Source of the DNA: Liolophura sinensis
Taxonomy: Eukaryota > Mollusca > Polyplacophora > Chitonida > Chitonidae
Assembly: GCF_032854445.1 (NCBI RefSeq)
Contig: NC_088299.1
Coordinates: forward strand, 3,759,001 to 3,823,000
DNA length: 64,000 nucleotides
Reading direction: 5' to 3'
Shown: positions 34,960-45,839 of the stretch, piece by piece
How positions within the stretch are numbered: position 1 is the stretch's first letter
How the letters are laid out: each line of letters opens with the position of its first letter
Program-made: the position numbers and the translations under genes
Notes under the pieces: model-generated
Seen by the model: only the letters and a program-made list of their open reading frames with translations
Told to the model about the DNA's origin: nothing
Database searches by the model: none

Positions 34960-35400
34960 TGGCGCATAGGTAATAAATCTATATGCATCGCGGCAAAAAT
35001 TAGTATACACCAGCCGTCAACCACAAAGGACGTTATAGGTCCACAACGGCAAGATCATTTTTCGAAACAACCTTCAACACAGGAAGGCGTGATATTAAGA
35101 GAGACAGTCATCAGTCTTCAATGAAGGCAATAAGGCACGTGCAATGTTTTAGGGGCGTCAGTTTAATCAGTACTCTCATCCATCGCCGCAATTTGACTTA
35201 ACGTAACGTTGTATATACCCTTGGCCGGATCTGACACAATTATGTAGTAGAGCGATAGAGATTCTAAACACTCTGCCTGTACACTGCAACACCAACCATA
35301 AACACCAGCTTTGATCTTTTATGATCATTTGTCAACAAGTTTTGTGGATAGCAGCTTCTACTACCTCATCGCCGATGAAGTTCACAACGTAGAGATACTG
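34960..35400 (-). mobile_element. Naiad-like element, 5'-truncated copy
   Basis: On the minus strand it opens with decayed RT C-terminus (a KLV-type word near 35330, AGAATCTCTATCG near 35260) and proceeds through the 3' UTR to the GTTGACGGCTGGTGTATAC end near 35010. It shares its flank with the copy at 45840-46250, so the two probably come from one insertion that was later duplicated. Confidence 0.65.
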
Positions 35401-35479
35401 TGTCCTAGGCCAAAATAGTACATCAGATCACTAAAGCCAAAGCAGTGACGACAATGTACTGGTCAGGAAAATGTGTAGA

Positions 35480-36240
35480 TGTAATTTAATGGCAATATAG
35501 AAAATAAAGGCACTGTGTGATCTTTGTTTTGGAGAAAACATCCATATAAAGCTTTCTATTCCAAGTGATCCCATTACCGGGGGGTTTAGCCGGATAGCTG
35601 AGTTTGACTGTTAACCCGGTTCGTCTTCACGATGCTACTCACCAGCACTACGAAACTTCTGTCTGGACTTTCCGGCACTCCCAGGCTTCTGTCCGGACAA
35701 AGACAGGATGATCGACCGGAAGACTATGTGAAAAAGTCCGACAAGTGAAATGTAATGAGAACTTTGACACACTGACCTTTGGCGCTGCGATCCTCCGTCC
35801 GGAAAGAGGCAGTCTGAGGTAAGATCGAGTATAACTCTATGTGAAAATCCTCCGGACGCGAATTGTAATGGTAAATTTCTACGGCAAACAGGCATTTGGT
35901 GAAAATGTTTTCTTGACCGGAAGTGAACACAGAATGTGGGGGAGACAACCAGGGGGAGCTCCACATATATCTTTCAATGTATAAGAATACTACATGATTT
36001 TTGCCACACACCCATTCCAAAAAAAAACCGTGTACGTAGCAATGCTTTCTGTGTTTTCATACAGCCTTACAACCGTGGTTTACACTTTCCGGTATTCATT
36101 AAACGCTACAACCAGCTGACAGTTTCCCGTTTGATGAGAGTGTATTCTTTCCCTCTAACCTTTTCCTCTCCGGTACTTTTTTCCCATCCGACATTTGATG
36201 TCATCTGAAATTTGTGACCGCTTTCCGGTAAAGAAACACA
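35480..36240 (-). repeat. Low-copy repeat B, reverse copy
   Basis: CATTACCGGGGGGTTTAGCC, GAGTTTGACTGTTAACCCGG, TCTGTGTTTTCATACAGCCT and GTGTATTCTTTCCCTC match 47800-48310 in order and the reverse of 15370-15450. Minus-strand frames at 35635-36020 are not recognisable. Confidence 0.5.
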
Positions 36241-37231
36241 CAGGACAAACATGGAATATGAGCATATAGAGCTCATGCTATTTCACCAATCTGAGCATTT
36301 CTGAATTCTGCACGATGGAGTAAAATCGTCCATAGCGGAAAGACTTTTTTGGCCCTTCATGATACATGTATGAAGTCAGAGGACAGTCCAATTATTTCGT
36401 CCGAAACCTTTATACTCATTAAAGAAAGGTCTTTTAATTTGGACAGTGAGGTAATCCTTGTATATCAAAAACACAGACGAATGTCACTTTTAAACTCGCA
36501 TAAAGTGAGAAAAAGCGAGTTTTACAGGACTCCAAAGGTCAGAAAAATGACATGGCCGTGTTATTTTTGATGTGGGGTAGGGCTTCGGCGTAATCAACAA
36601 CAGTTGCAAAAAGTTTTTTTAAGGCTTAGGTGTTCTTTGGGCAACTCGATACTGCTGAACATTTCTTCAAATCCTGGACAACAATTGTTGAAGCGCAATC
36701 GATTACACAAGAAAATCCAAGACGAATGCGTTGATGTTGATACTACCCCGTAAAATAAACTAATACAAGGGACAATCTATTTTAAGTTGTCCTTCCATAT
36801 TTTTTTTGTGTCGACCCTACAATTCTAACTAGGCAAGTATTCCATAATGTTTTCAAGGACATAACCACAAGTGGAATTAAGTATGAACAGTTTCATTTGG
36901 GTTATACAGATCAGGGAAGGATTCGTGATCAGGGGATGCAGGACATACGGTAAGGTGAACAACCAGGCTAAGGGTAACCGACTTTGACGACCTAAACTTG
37001 CTGCATTAGATGAAGCACAAAAAACGATCACATCCTGTCTCTATCATTTTGACAATTGGTTTTATTGTGGCGTTTGTGTAAAGAAGGGTTCGACTCCTTG
37101 GGTCTAATTTCACAAGTCATGACAGTTAATGGCATTATGACAGTAACTGCATCTCCATCTTTTTCTTTACACAGAAAATCGTTGGTTACTTGTGTAGATC
37201 ATTGGTTTTTCATTATATTTCACTGCATTAT
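36241..37231. other. No supported feature
   Basis: Short frames (36349-36570 plus, 36825-37031 minus) without motifs. Confidence 0.45.
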
Positions 37232-37530
37232 CAGACCGGCCGGGGCCTCCGTGGCTCAGGTGGTTAGCGCGCTAGCGCAGCGTAATGACTCGGGAGTCCC
37301 TCACCAATGCGGCCCCTGTGAGTTCAAGTCCAGCTCATGCTGGTTACTTCTCAGGCCGTACGTGGGAAGGTCTGCAGCATCCTGAGGATGGTCATGGGTT
37401 TCCCCGGGTACTGCCCGGTTTCCTCCCACGATAATGCTGGCCGCCGTCGTATAAGTGAAATATTCTTGAGTACGGCGTAAAACACCAATCAAATAAATAA
37501 ATAAATAAATAAATAAATAGCAGACCGGCC
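37232..37530 (+). mobile_element. Type-1 tRNA-derived SINE, full length, perfect target-site duplication
   Basis: This is the best type-1 copy. The head is GGCCTCCGTGGCTCAGGTGG then TTAGCGCGCTAGCGCAGCG, with an A box TGGCTCAGGTGG and a B box GAGTTCAAGTCC typical of RNA polymerase III promoters. The body contains TGCTGGTTACTTCTCAGGCC, GTACGTGGGAAGGTCTGC and GGTTTCCTCCCACGATAAT. The 3' end is TATTCTTGAGTACGGCGTAA with an (AAAT)n tail to 37520. CAGACCGGCC occurs at 37232-37241 and 37521-37530. The 109-codon plus-strand and 63-codon minus-strand frames across it are shadows. Confidence 0.95.
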
Positions 37531-37580
37531 CCGATGGCTCAAGTGGCCGAGCGCTTCGGGAGCAGTAGATTCACGGTCCT
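37529..37580 (+). mobile_element. tRNA-like head of an older SINE, the insertion target of the preceding SINE
   Basis: GGCCCCGATGGCTCAAGTGG, CCGAGCGCTTCGGGAGCAG and TAGATTCACGGTCC resemble the head of the type-2 SINE. The GGCC at its start lies inside the duplicated target site. Confidence 0.5.
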
Positions 37581-37619
37581 TTTGTCGTGATGTTAAAAGC
37601 TAATTTAGCCATAGGAATT

Positions 37620-38945
37620 CCATTAGTCCAGAACAAAGTGTGCAACGAACAAATACAGCGGCTTCGGTGATGGCTCCTTTTGAGCTGTGTTACTCTTTGT
37701 ACAATAAACATGTCGCGCTGACAATTCCCTAGAGTCGTGCAGGACATTATTTTATTGGTCATACGATAACGTGTGTTTTATATGGTGAGAATGCAATAAA
37801 AATAATTGCAAAATTATGGACGCGCCAGCAGCACATTAATCACAGCTCCCACGTAGTGATCAAAGTAAACATTCAATCGATGGAGATAGTGTTGTCTTGA
37901 CATTTAGAGTGTCACAAGGAACTAAAGATTTTTTTCCGTAATTTAAGACTATGTTTGGTGAAAAACAGCTTTATTTATAAATTTAGATTTCTAGCTCTTT
38001 TGGAGAGATCGGCCCAAATGTCTTAAATAATAAAAAAAATAACTCGTTTATCTTGGAAGGTTGCTCCGATTTCAAAAGCGTGATATTCTTAAATAAATTT
38101 CTCAAGACATTGTATTTCTTCACGTCAAACCTACATGGGATCATCTCTAAGACTTTTAAGACGACCATCTTGACACTTCCGTGGGTTTCAGTAACTGGCC
38201 GTGAGGCCATGACTGGACCGATTGATCTTATTCAACATTATGGCTTGTTTTTTATGGACGGCGACATGTCGGGTGAGTACCACAAGTCTATGACAAGCAG
38301 ATTGACGAATTCCTCAGGCGACTCAAACATTGCCACTCGAAGAGGTTCTTCCAAGAGTATGTCGTTTTCCTAGAAGGCGTTAAAGAAGAATTTCGAAAGC
38401 TGCCCATCCATTTCAAAAGAGCGGCTGACTTTCTTTATCTAAATCTAAGTCTTCGTTTCTGAGCTGTACGTATGTCGATCTTGAGACCAGCAAGCCATCA
38501 ATGAGAAACATACTATTACAAATACTGAATCAGACTTTGAACAAAAGAAAAAAGTTTTAACACGTGACTGACTTCAAATTTCCTACATGTACAACCAGTA
38601 CAGTTCTTTTGTAAGTAAATATGAATGTTCAACTTGAAAAAACTGCAGTGCCAACAATTCTTGGTTTACGTTTCAATGGGTAGCATGAGGAAAGTAGGTC
38701 AGTAAGGCTATAAACTAGGTGAACATTTCATTCTAAGCACATATGCATTTACAAAAGAAATCAAGGCCTGTTTTTGTCATCTGGCGTCAAATGGCGCCAA
38801 ACTAAAGTGCTTACAGGATATATCAGTTGTTTTTGCTCCACACGGGATCTATTGACACTATTCCGAGTAAATTACATCCAGATACCGTGGCGCCAGGTAA
38901 GTTCATAACAAAAAGTCACAAACACCAATGATAAAAATCTAATAA
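37620..38945 (+). repeat. Duplicated block I, copy 2
   Basis: This is the partner of 32090-33900 without the SINE. The frames at 38053-38373 (plus, 106 codons) and 37983-38210 (minus, 75 codons) lie here. The corresponding frames of copy 1 are broken, so I do not call genes. Confidence 0.65.
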
Positions 38946-39099
38946 GTAAGGACTGGTTTTCCCAAAACAGTAATACTTAGCCCACGTATAATATTTAATT
39001 TTGCAAAAATGCTCATTCCACAAAATGTGGTAAAGAAACAATTTTAATAATTACGATATTTTAGACGGCCTTTGTAAACTTTGTCATCGATTTATGCCT

Positions 39100-39225
39100 A
39101 TTAAATTTCATGGAAAGCACATCCGCACATTACACATTTCTATCACATTTAATAATTCGTGGATGCTGAAGTAATGGGCAAGGATGACAGCCACAATAAG
39201 GCAAAAACGACGATATACTCTCAAG
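39100..39225 (+). mobile_element. Element A, internal fragment
   Basis: GCACATCCGCACATTACAC, ATCACATTTAATAATTCGTG and GACAGCCACAATAAGGCAA parallel 3185-3265 of copy 1. Confidence 0.6.
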
Positions 39226-39407
39226 ACTATTCATCAAGAGTAATTATTCATATTCAAAAGAATTTAACTTTTGTTGCAGAAGTTGAAAGAAACCCATTCT
39301 TTTAGAAACGACATTAATCACCCAGTCATATTTTTGTTAGTGGAACTGTTATGGCTGCGGTGTGAGACATTAAATGGCTAACATCATGCCTGAAAAGAAT
39401 CCCAGCC

Positions 39408-39610
39408 GGCGTCTTCGTGGCCTGGTGGTTAGCGTGCTAGCGCAACCGTATGCCTCATGTACCCGTCACCAATGCGATGGCTGTCAGCTCAAATCTAGCT
39501 AATGCTGGGCTACCCCCTTGGTCGTACGTGGTCAGATCTTTCAGCAACCTGCAGATGAGCCCGGTTTCGCCCAAGCAATATCCTGGTCGCCGTCGAAATA
39601 GTGAAATAAA
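39408..39610 (+). mobile_element. Type-1 SINE missing its 3' end, fused to LINE sequence
   Basis: The head (CGTGGCCTGGTGGTTAGCG, CTAGCGCAACCG) and body (CTGGTCGCCGTCGAAATAGT) are intact. The sequence stops at GTGAAAT, where the usual TTCTTGAGTACGG should follow, and passes through ATAAAGGCATAAAGGC into LINE coding sequence. Confidence 0.75.
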
Positions 39611-39616
39611 GGCATA

Positions 39617-40645
39617 AAGGCATTCTGCCCAAGTTATCTCCTCTTGGAATAAATGGTAAACTCCATACCTGGTTTGCAAGTTACGTTGTCCAATGGAAAC
39701 AACGATTTGTATTGAATGGATCCAATCAGACTTAACACAACTTTTTGCTTCTTAAGTTTCACAAGGATGTGTCCAATGACCTTTGCTGTTTCTGATACTT
39801 AGCAATGATTTCCCCAACCACGTTATAAATAGCATAAAGCTTTTTGCTGACGACACCTGTCTCTATGTCCTCGATGAAGACCTGTCATCCGTATATTCGT
39901 CTTTGGATAATGACTTTCATACAATCGAAAACTGGGCAAAAACTTGGCTTGTTGACCTCAACTCAGAAAAGACAAAATCTTGTCTTTTCGAGACGTAGTT
40001 CATCCTCACAAAGCATATTCTCTTTTATGGAAAATACATTTCAATGAACTAAACATCTAGGTGTTCTTTTTGATGCTTATGGTAAACGGGACTGTAACGT
40101 AGAAAATCTCATCCAAAAGGCTAATAATTTTCTGTCCATGTTTAGGGCTCTTAAATACCGGCTTAAGAGAAAACGCTTAATAATGAAATAATGTATAAAT
40201 ACTTTATCAGGTCATCCATAGAATATGCTGAGATCTTCTTGGACAACATGTCCGAAGCTTAAACCTGTGCACTTGAAAACATACAAGAATACGCTCTATG
40301 AATTATCACTGGCTTCACTAAAAGTGTAGCCTCATTCCTCCTTTATGAAGATTCGGAGTTTTCTGAGCTGAGCAAAAGACGTTATATGCACCGCAGGATC
40401 ACTTTCCAAAAGCAGATAAATGACCCTTTAAGCACTATCCACCAAGATATATTACCGCCCCAACTCATCAGCGCAATGCGTGATCTTCGGTCAGATCTTC
40501 GGATCACCTGACGAGAGACAGATGTAGAATACCAACTTTCAGTAAATCTTTTTATCCCCAAACTGTCCTTGACTGGAAGGCCTTAACAAAACTTATAAAA
40601 AGTATAGAAGATAATAATCAGTTCAAAACTGCACTGCCGTGGTAG
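39617..40645 (+). pseudogene. LINE reverse transcriptase, second half (left part of a split copy)
   Basis: Translation in shifting frames gives LGINGKLHTWFASYV, SQGCVQ, PLLFLILSNDF and the catalytic LFADDTCLYVLDEDLSSVYS (frame 39783-39998). Thumb-like sequence then follows: TKHLGVLFDAYGK, NFLSMFRALKYRLKRK, YEDSEFSELSKRRYMHRR, DWKALTKLIKSIEDN. The FADD box holds the metal-binding aspartates of the RT. The N-terminal endonuclease is absent. The CR1/Jockey-type grouping is inference. It stops at about 40645 where the reverse Naiad element begins, and its C-terminal end resumes at 44151. Confidence 0.88.
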
Positions 40646-43600
40646 TATGTATATAAGCGTCAAGTCCGACATTTATATACCATTCGTAGTCCGTAAAAGG
40701 CGTTCCAAGTCGATAATCGCAAGATCCATTTCCAAAACAACGTTTAACAATAACTCCCAAAGACAAAGGTATGTAAGAAATTATACAAATAAGAAATAAA
40801 GCCGGTAACACACAAGAGAGAAGCGGTCATCAGTTTTCAATGATGCAGGCAGACAATGAATATTCCAGGCATGAATTCCATATCAAAATTCAAATTCGTA
40901 GTCCGAGAGTTCCAGGTCAAATAACAATTAAACAAGTATCTCAGTCGCGCTTTAATTGCAACTGTTCATAAAGGCATCATGCTGATGCAATGAGCATGGC
41001 TACCTTTACGGCCCCTAGCCCCAGATTAAGCGGTATTAGATACAGTTTGAAAATGACGAGCGTTACAGACTCTAACCGATCAGATTGTGATTCAAAAGTA
41101 ACGGGCGATTACGTCTTTCTCGTTAATATGTAATATGATCTTATGCTACAAGAGGCGCCATCTATGATGTTACACATGACATACAAGATGGACGGTTACA
41201 TTGGGCAACCAGAGCCATCTATGTTGTTAAATACCATGTATGTGATAGATATGTACATAGCCGTCTATGTGGTTGATCACAATGCAGATCGCCAGAGATT
41301 CTGAACGCTCTGTCCATACCTGCCAACGAGAGTGTTATACTCATTGTAAAATTTGAGAAACTTAGAATGAAGACGTTTGATGGAGTATCCTTGACAAACT
41401 AGTTTTTGAACTAGCAACTTGTGACGCAGAATAAAGTCATCACAATTAACGCAAGATCTGACAAATGCTACAAGGCGAGATATGTATACGCCATATGCAG
41501 GACCCTTTGGTATATTGCTATCTAAAAAAGGATAATTTACAATATCAAAATTGAAATTATCCCTTTTGTCGTAAAGGCGGCTTGAAAGGAGACCTTGTTC
41601 GTCATTGTACAGATATAGATCCAAATAAGATGTACCATCAGGACTATCTGTTGTCTCCTTTAAATCCAATGAAGGCGGATAGATTTCCTTCACCGCTTCA
41701 GCAATATGGGGATTATTTAACGCCAGTAGATCATCAATATACCGCTTGGTAAATAAAAAGAATTATAAAAAGGATATAAAAATATTCCTTTTAAGTAATT
41801 TCTGCATATAGTTGTATTCATATGAAAACAGGTATAGGTCTGCCGAAAGAGGAGCACAATTGGTACCCACTGGAATACCTATGCACTGTTGGTAAATGGT
41901 ATCTCCGAATTTCACACAGATGTTATTAATGAGAAATTCAAGTAATTCAATAAATAATGTAACGTCCCATGAGTGGTAACCTTTATAAAGAGTAGAACTA
42001 AATAAAGCCTTATTGCTTCTGACGTTAATGTAACGTAGACCTTTTTTAGTAAATACCGAGACAATTAACTACGATATTCTTTCAATAAGATCTTTGTGAG
42101 GAATCGTAGTACAGAGAGTAGAGAAATCCCATGTGGATACGTCTTTGTACGGTATATGCATATGAGCATCAAGTTCTTCTGTAAGACGTTTGGAGTTGTT
42201 AAGAATCCACATGCAGTTGACACCTAAATTTTTTGTTATGGCACAACAATACTTATTCCAAAATGACTTTACTTCTTGTAACGCTCTCGTAAGTAGAGTT
42301 TGGTGGTACAGCTTCTTGAACCTGCAATAAATCGAGCCTTGTATGGGGATTTATGCATTTTAGGAAGCCAGTAAAGTTGTGGTATTTCTGTATGACGGGT
42401 AGGTATATTTATGTGCCTTTTTTAAAGAAAGGTTTTGTGTTTGTTAAATAGTTCCTCCAGAGTACATGTAGTAGCAGAATACGTGGATGTCGTTGTAGAT
42501 GCACATAGCTCTTGAACAAGAATTTGATAATAATAATTCTTGCAAATAAAGATGACATTATTAGGAGCCTTGTCTGCTACAGTGATAGCTATGAATGTCA
42601 GCGAGTGTTTCTTGCACAGTGGGATCCTTCAGAACCTGTTTAACTTTAGGTAGAGCATCAATGTCTAGACGGTGTATAGTTAAACTAACCTTCTTTTTGA
42701 CAATCTCAAGCCAAACGTTAAGTACCGAAGAATCCACTTTCTCCCGTTTTGCCCATTTTTTAACATACTCTTCAAGTGCCGAGATGATATTGTTTTGTTT
42801 GATCGAATGTTGACATTTCTCTTTTTTCTATACTTAGGACCCCTCACAGAGAGATTCCTTAGATTATGATTCGTGATAATATTAACGTCACCAGCCAGGA
42901 GATATTTACATTTGTCGTAGGTAAAAACTGAGGATTCACAATTACAGTTATAGCCGCCAGAAGTATACGTCGCCAAATCGAACTCCGTGATGGCCTGGGA
43001 ATAATTGAAAATTTTGGAAGCGATAAGCTTTGTATACTCATAGGATATGCAAGGTGGCTCTTGGATATTAAAATAATTAGGCACAGCACTACGAACATCA
43101 GGTTCATTAAAGATGCGTGGTAGGTTAATTAAATCAAGGCCTCTGTCTAAATACTTTATCTTCAGAAAGAGTCGATCGTGTTGAGTTTCAATTGTAGTTA
43201 CAGGGCGATACAATCGAAAATACGATATGTCCTGACACAGACGTACAAGGTGAGGTGGATCATTAAAATTGTGCTACCTGTTTAGCAAGTTCAATGCCAG
43301 TGCATATAATACTGTGCGTAGAGCATGCGTGCTATTGGTGTCATACGACAATCCTACTAAATAGCCAACTGTAACGTGTTTGTGAATCATGTTTCTGTTG
43401 AACTTCGTCCTTCCATGATTGCGAGGTCTACGTTTATGGTATTTGAATAAATTTGTTATGATGGAGTCATGTGGTTGGCTAGCTGTTACATTGCCGATTC
43501 CCATAACGTTATCATTCAACCCATATGGGAAGACTGAACCAATTTCTAGCATCCAGAAAAGCTCACGGTCACGGATTTTACGTTCAAATTCGACATCTGT

Positions 43601-44144
43601 CTCATTTGTTGATGGATAAACCGATTGCATTATTTGAATGCTGAAATGGTCCCAGTCAAGGTCGGAGGCAGAGAAATGCTTGCCTGTTAGCAATTGTTTC
43701 TTGCACACGGACTTACGGTGCCCGTTCACCCGTAGATGTAGTTTCTGGGTGGTCTTCCCAACATACTGCTGACCACACTCCTTGCATGTTACCAAGTAAA
43801 TACAGCTGGACGAAATACAATTTAAGTTAACGTAGGAATTAACAGAATAACATTTACCAGTCAGTGAGGAAATAAAAGTGGCGGATGTATCAAATGATGA
43901 ACATGTAAGACAATTGGTATGTCCACATTTGGAAATAGCTAAATGTTTGCTTTGGGAAATCAGTGTCAAACAATCGTTCAGTGGGATAGAACACGGTTTG
44001 ATGGAAATACTGTGTTTTTTGTTCTCAGATATATCCGGTATTTGGATGGAAATGGGTCTTAGTGCAAACGAATCATTTATTGACTCGCCCTGGGAACATG
44101 CACCACTATTTAGCCCTGTACATATTGTTGTAGCTCATAGTTAT
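40646..44144 (-). mobile_element. Nearly complete Naiad-like Penelope element, nested in a LINE
   Basis: The element reads from about 44144 down to 40646 on the minus strand: coding region 44134-41277, then about 630 bp of 3' untranslated sequence that is also found in the truncated copies across the window. The hexamer TGGTAG occurs at 40640-40645 and 44145-44150 and is a candidate target-site duplication, although six bases can match by chance. The 5' boundary lies just before the endonuclease, so the element may be slightly 5'-truncated. I saw no long flanking pseudo-LTR. Confidence 0.8.
41277..44134 (-). pseudogene. Penelope-like polyprotein: GIY-YIG endonuclease, CxC linker, reverse transcriptase
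   Basis: The first 286 codons (44134-43277) are open. They contain KCGHTNCLTCSS, a GIY-YIG endonuclease core (CIYLVTCKECGQQYVGKTTQ, LRVNGHRKSV) and the end motif RELFWMLEIGSV with FPYGLND. After an in-frame TAG at 43274-43276 the same frame continues through a linker with GGYNCNCESS (about 42936-42960), LLAGDVNI and VRGPKYRKK. The RT follows with VADKAPNNVIFICKNYYY, YWLPKMHKSPYKARFIAG, STWDFSTLCTTIPHKDL (first catalytic Asp, codon 42126-42128), GIPVGTNCAPLSADLYLF, and RYIDDLLAL (YIDD at 41730-41741). The C-terminus runs SYLDLYLYNDEQG to GRYGQSVQNLW. At least three frameshifts (near 42590, 42295 and 41800) and two or three stops disable it. An N-terminal endonuclease joined to the RT by a CxC linker defines the Naiad/Chlamys clade. 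Cysteines use ordinary codons and I saw no in-frame TGA in the endonuclease, unlike the selenoprotein Naiads of clams and spiders. Confidence 0.88.
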
Positions 44145-44150
44145 TGGTAG

Positions 44151-44395
44151 ACCGTATGGAGACTGTTCTTCTAATATCATTATATGTCGATTAAAAAACG
44201 GTGGCAGCTCCCTAAGAGACGACCTCTACAACAACGTTATTTTGCGACTCTACAAGATGTCAGTATGACAATCCTCATGAAACTGCTGCATTTTTCCTCT
44301 TAGAATGTAGCAGATACATTGTACCGAGACAGGCCATGTTACAACGCTTCAAGACATTAAATAATTTGGGCGATATATCGACGGGTGTCCTGTAA
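44151..44395 (+). pseudogene. LINE ORF2 C-terminal end (right part of the split copy)
   Basis: Plus-strand reading gives PYGDCSSN, CRLKNGGSSLRDDLYNNVIL and, after a one-base shift, CQYDNPHETAAFFLLECSRY with IVPRQAMLQRF and GDISTGVL before a stop. This is the terminal zinc-knuckle region expected after the end of 39617-40645. Together they bracket the Naiad insertion. Confidence 0.75.
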
Positions 44396-44404
44396 TATGG
44401 CCAC

Positions 44405-44646
44405 ACAGATGTATTTATTTATTTATTTGATTGGTGTTTTACGCCGTACTCAAGAATATTTCACTTATGCGACAGCGACCAGCATTCTTGTGGAAGGAAA
44501 CCGGGCAGAGCCGGGGGAACCCACGATCATCCGCAGGTTGCTGGTAGACCTTCCTACGGAGAGGAAGTCAGCATGAGTTGGACTTGAACTCACGGCGACC
44601 GCATTGCTTAGATGTTCCTGGGTCATTACGCTGCGCTAGCGCGCTA
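44405..44646 (-). mobile_element. Type-1 SINE (reverse), head truncated
   Basis: TATTTATTTATTTATTTGAT, TTTTACGCCGTACTCAAGAA, AACCGGGCAGAGCCGGGGG, GTTGCTGGTAGACCTTCC and CATTACGCTGCGCTAGCGCG. It stops in the A-box region, so the first 25 or so bases of the element are missing. It follows the LINE 3' end directly. Confidence 0.88.
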
Positions 44647-44649
44647 AAG

Positions 44650-45179
44650 GGTTCTTCTATACATCCCTTTGCAAAGCAGATAAATATGCACGTATGTGCG
44701 TGCATATGTAAATGTGTGTATACATTTATGTATGTGTATATTCGGATGTGCATACTTGTGTATGTTTATATAAATCTGATCGAAAATATTACATTAATAT
44801 GTGACATATGTAAATTATATATCTGCTGGCTGTGAAATATACTGTCACCCATCTAGACCATAGTCGGCAAAAGACGGCCAATAACAATAAAATTATCATT
44901 TCTATATTAATAATTATTCATTAATTACTAAATGATTACTTCTAAAGTCCATATAGTTTTAATTCTTCAATTATTTCATAAGTTATATGTGCAGCTTTTT
45001 ATGATCTCATTGAAATGTTTTCATTATCTTACATATTCACATTTTTGCTCTCTATCTATTGTATATTCGTTTTTCATTTTCTGTATCCGCCAAAAATGTG
45101 TCTGTATAACTGTATGTTACACTCTTTAAGCCATTGGCTGCCTGTATACCTTTTCAAAAAACCTACGATTAAAACAAGC
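44650..45179. other. Simple-sequence, AT-rich stretch
   Basis: 44690-44780 is an alternating run of GTGTATA/TGTATGT-type words with some ATATG steps. The remainder is AT-rich with frames that reflect composition only. Confidence 0.5.
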
Positions 45180-45228
45180 AGTGAAATATTCTTGAGTACA
45201 GCTTAAAACTCCAATCAAATAAGTAAGG
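45180..45228 (+). mobile_element. Type-1 SINE, 3' tail
   Basis: GTGAAATATTCTTGAGTACA followed by GCTTAAAACTCCAATCAAAT. Head and body absent. Confidence 0.75.
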
Positions 45229-45839
45229 GAGTAATTGTATCCCAGCCCTGGGCAGGGAATTAAGAGATTCCCTGGAAACACTGTTTTTCGTCATGTTCGT
45301 GCCTTAACTACCCTAAGAAAAGTAATAAAGACTAGGCAAACGGACTTTTATAATTGGGGTCAGGGAATTCTCCGCTGCGCCGTTTGTTATGTTTTCTTTA
45401 GTGACCAAATAAAACTAATAATCACATGTATCCATAAATTTCGCTACTGTTGCAAACTTAGCCATCTGATTAACATGCTCTTTGCACAATAGGGAAACCG
45501 ATTAACAGTAAAGTAAATTTAGCTTTTGAGTATCTTTCTTTTAATGTTTTGGAATGGATTTGGCACAGGACCTGTCTTAGGAAAAACTGAGTACTTTTAA
45601 CCAGAAACGCATCAGTCATCGGTAACCAAAATCCGTGGCACTAACGACAAAGCACTGGAGATGACCAAAAACCGTCAGTAGATGTCAAAATGTTCATTAA
45701 GAATCTAATTTGCTAGTTTCAGAGTTTGACAAACGGGAGTTTATATTGATGAACGGCTGTAAATAGTTTTGATGAGAGCATTCAGCTACGCTATTCAGGC
45801 GGTGTAAAAGACAACTATACGCTGTAGTATACATGTATC

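Larger units (their letters stand above)
34600..36240 (+). repeat. Duplicated block II, copy 1
   Basis: It aligns with 45440-48400 in order. 34735-34960 (CAGGACCTGTCCT, ACTGGAGATGACCAAAA) matches 45560-45760, then a reverse Naiad fragment matches 45840-46250, then repeat B matches 47690-48400. The longer second copy holds a SINE and further sequence. Confidence 0.6.

Noticed and set aside
37242-37330. Possible tRNA gene with A and B boxes
   Set aside because: It is the head of a full SINE with a perfect target-site duplication.
37056-37385. 109-codon frame
   Set aside because: Its second half is the head of a type-1 SINE.
41277-44134. Selenoprotein-type Naiad (in-frame TGA read as selenocysteine)
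   Set aside because: The 286-codon endonuclease region has no in-frame TGA and its cysteines use TGT/TGC. The stop after it is TAG. Later stops occur with frameshifts and look like decay.
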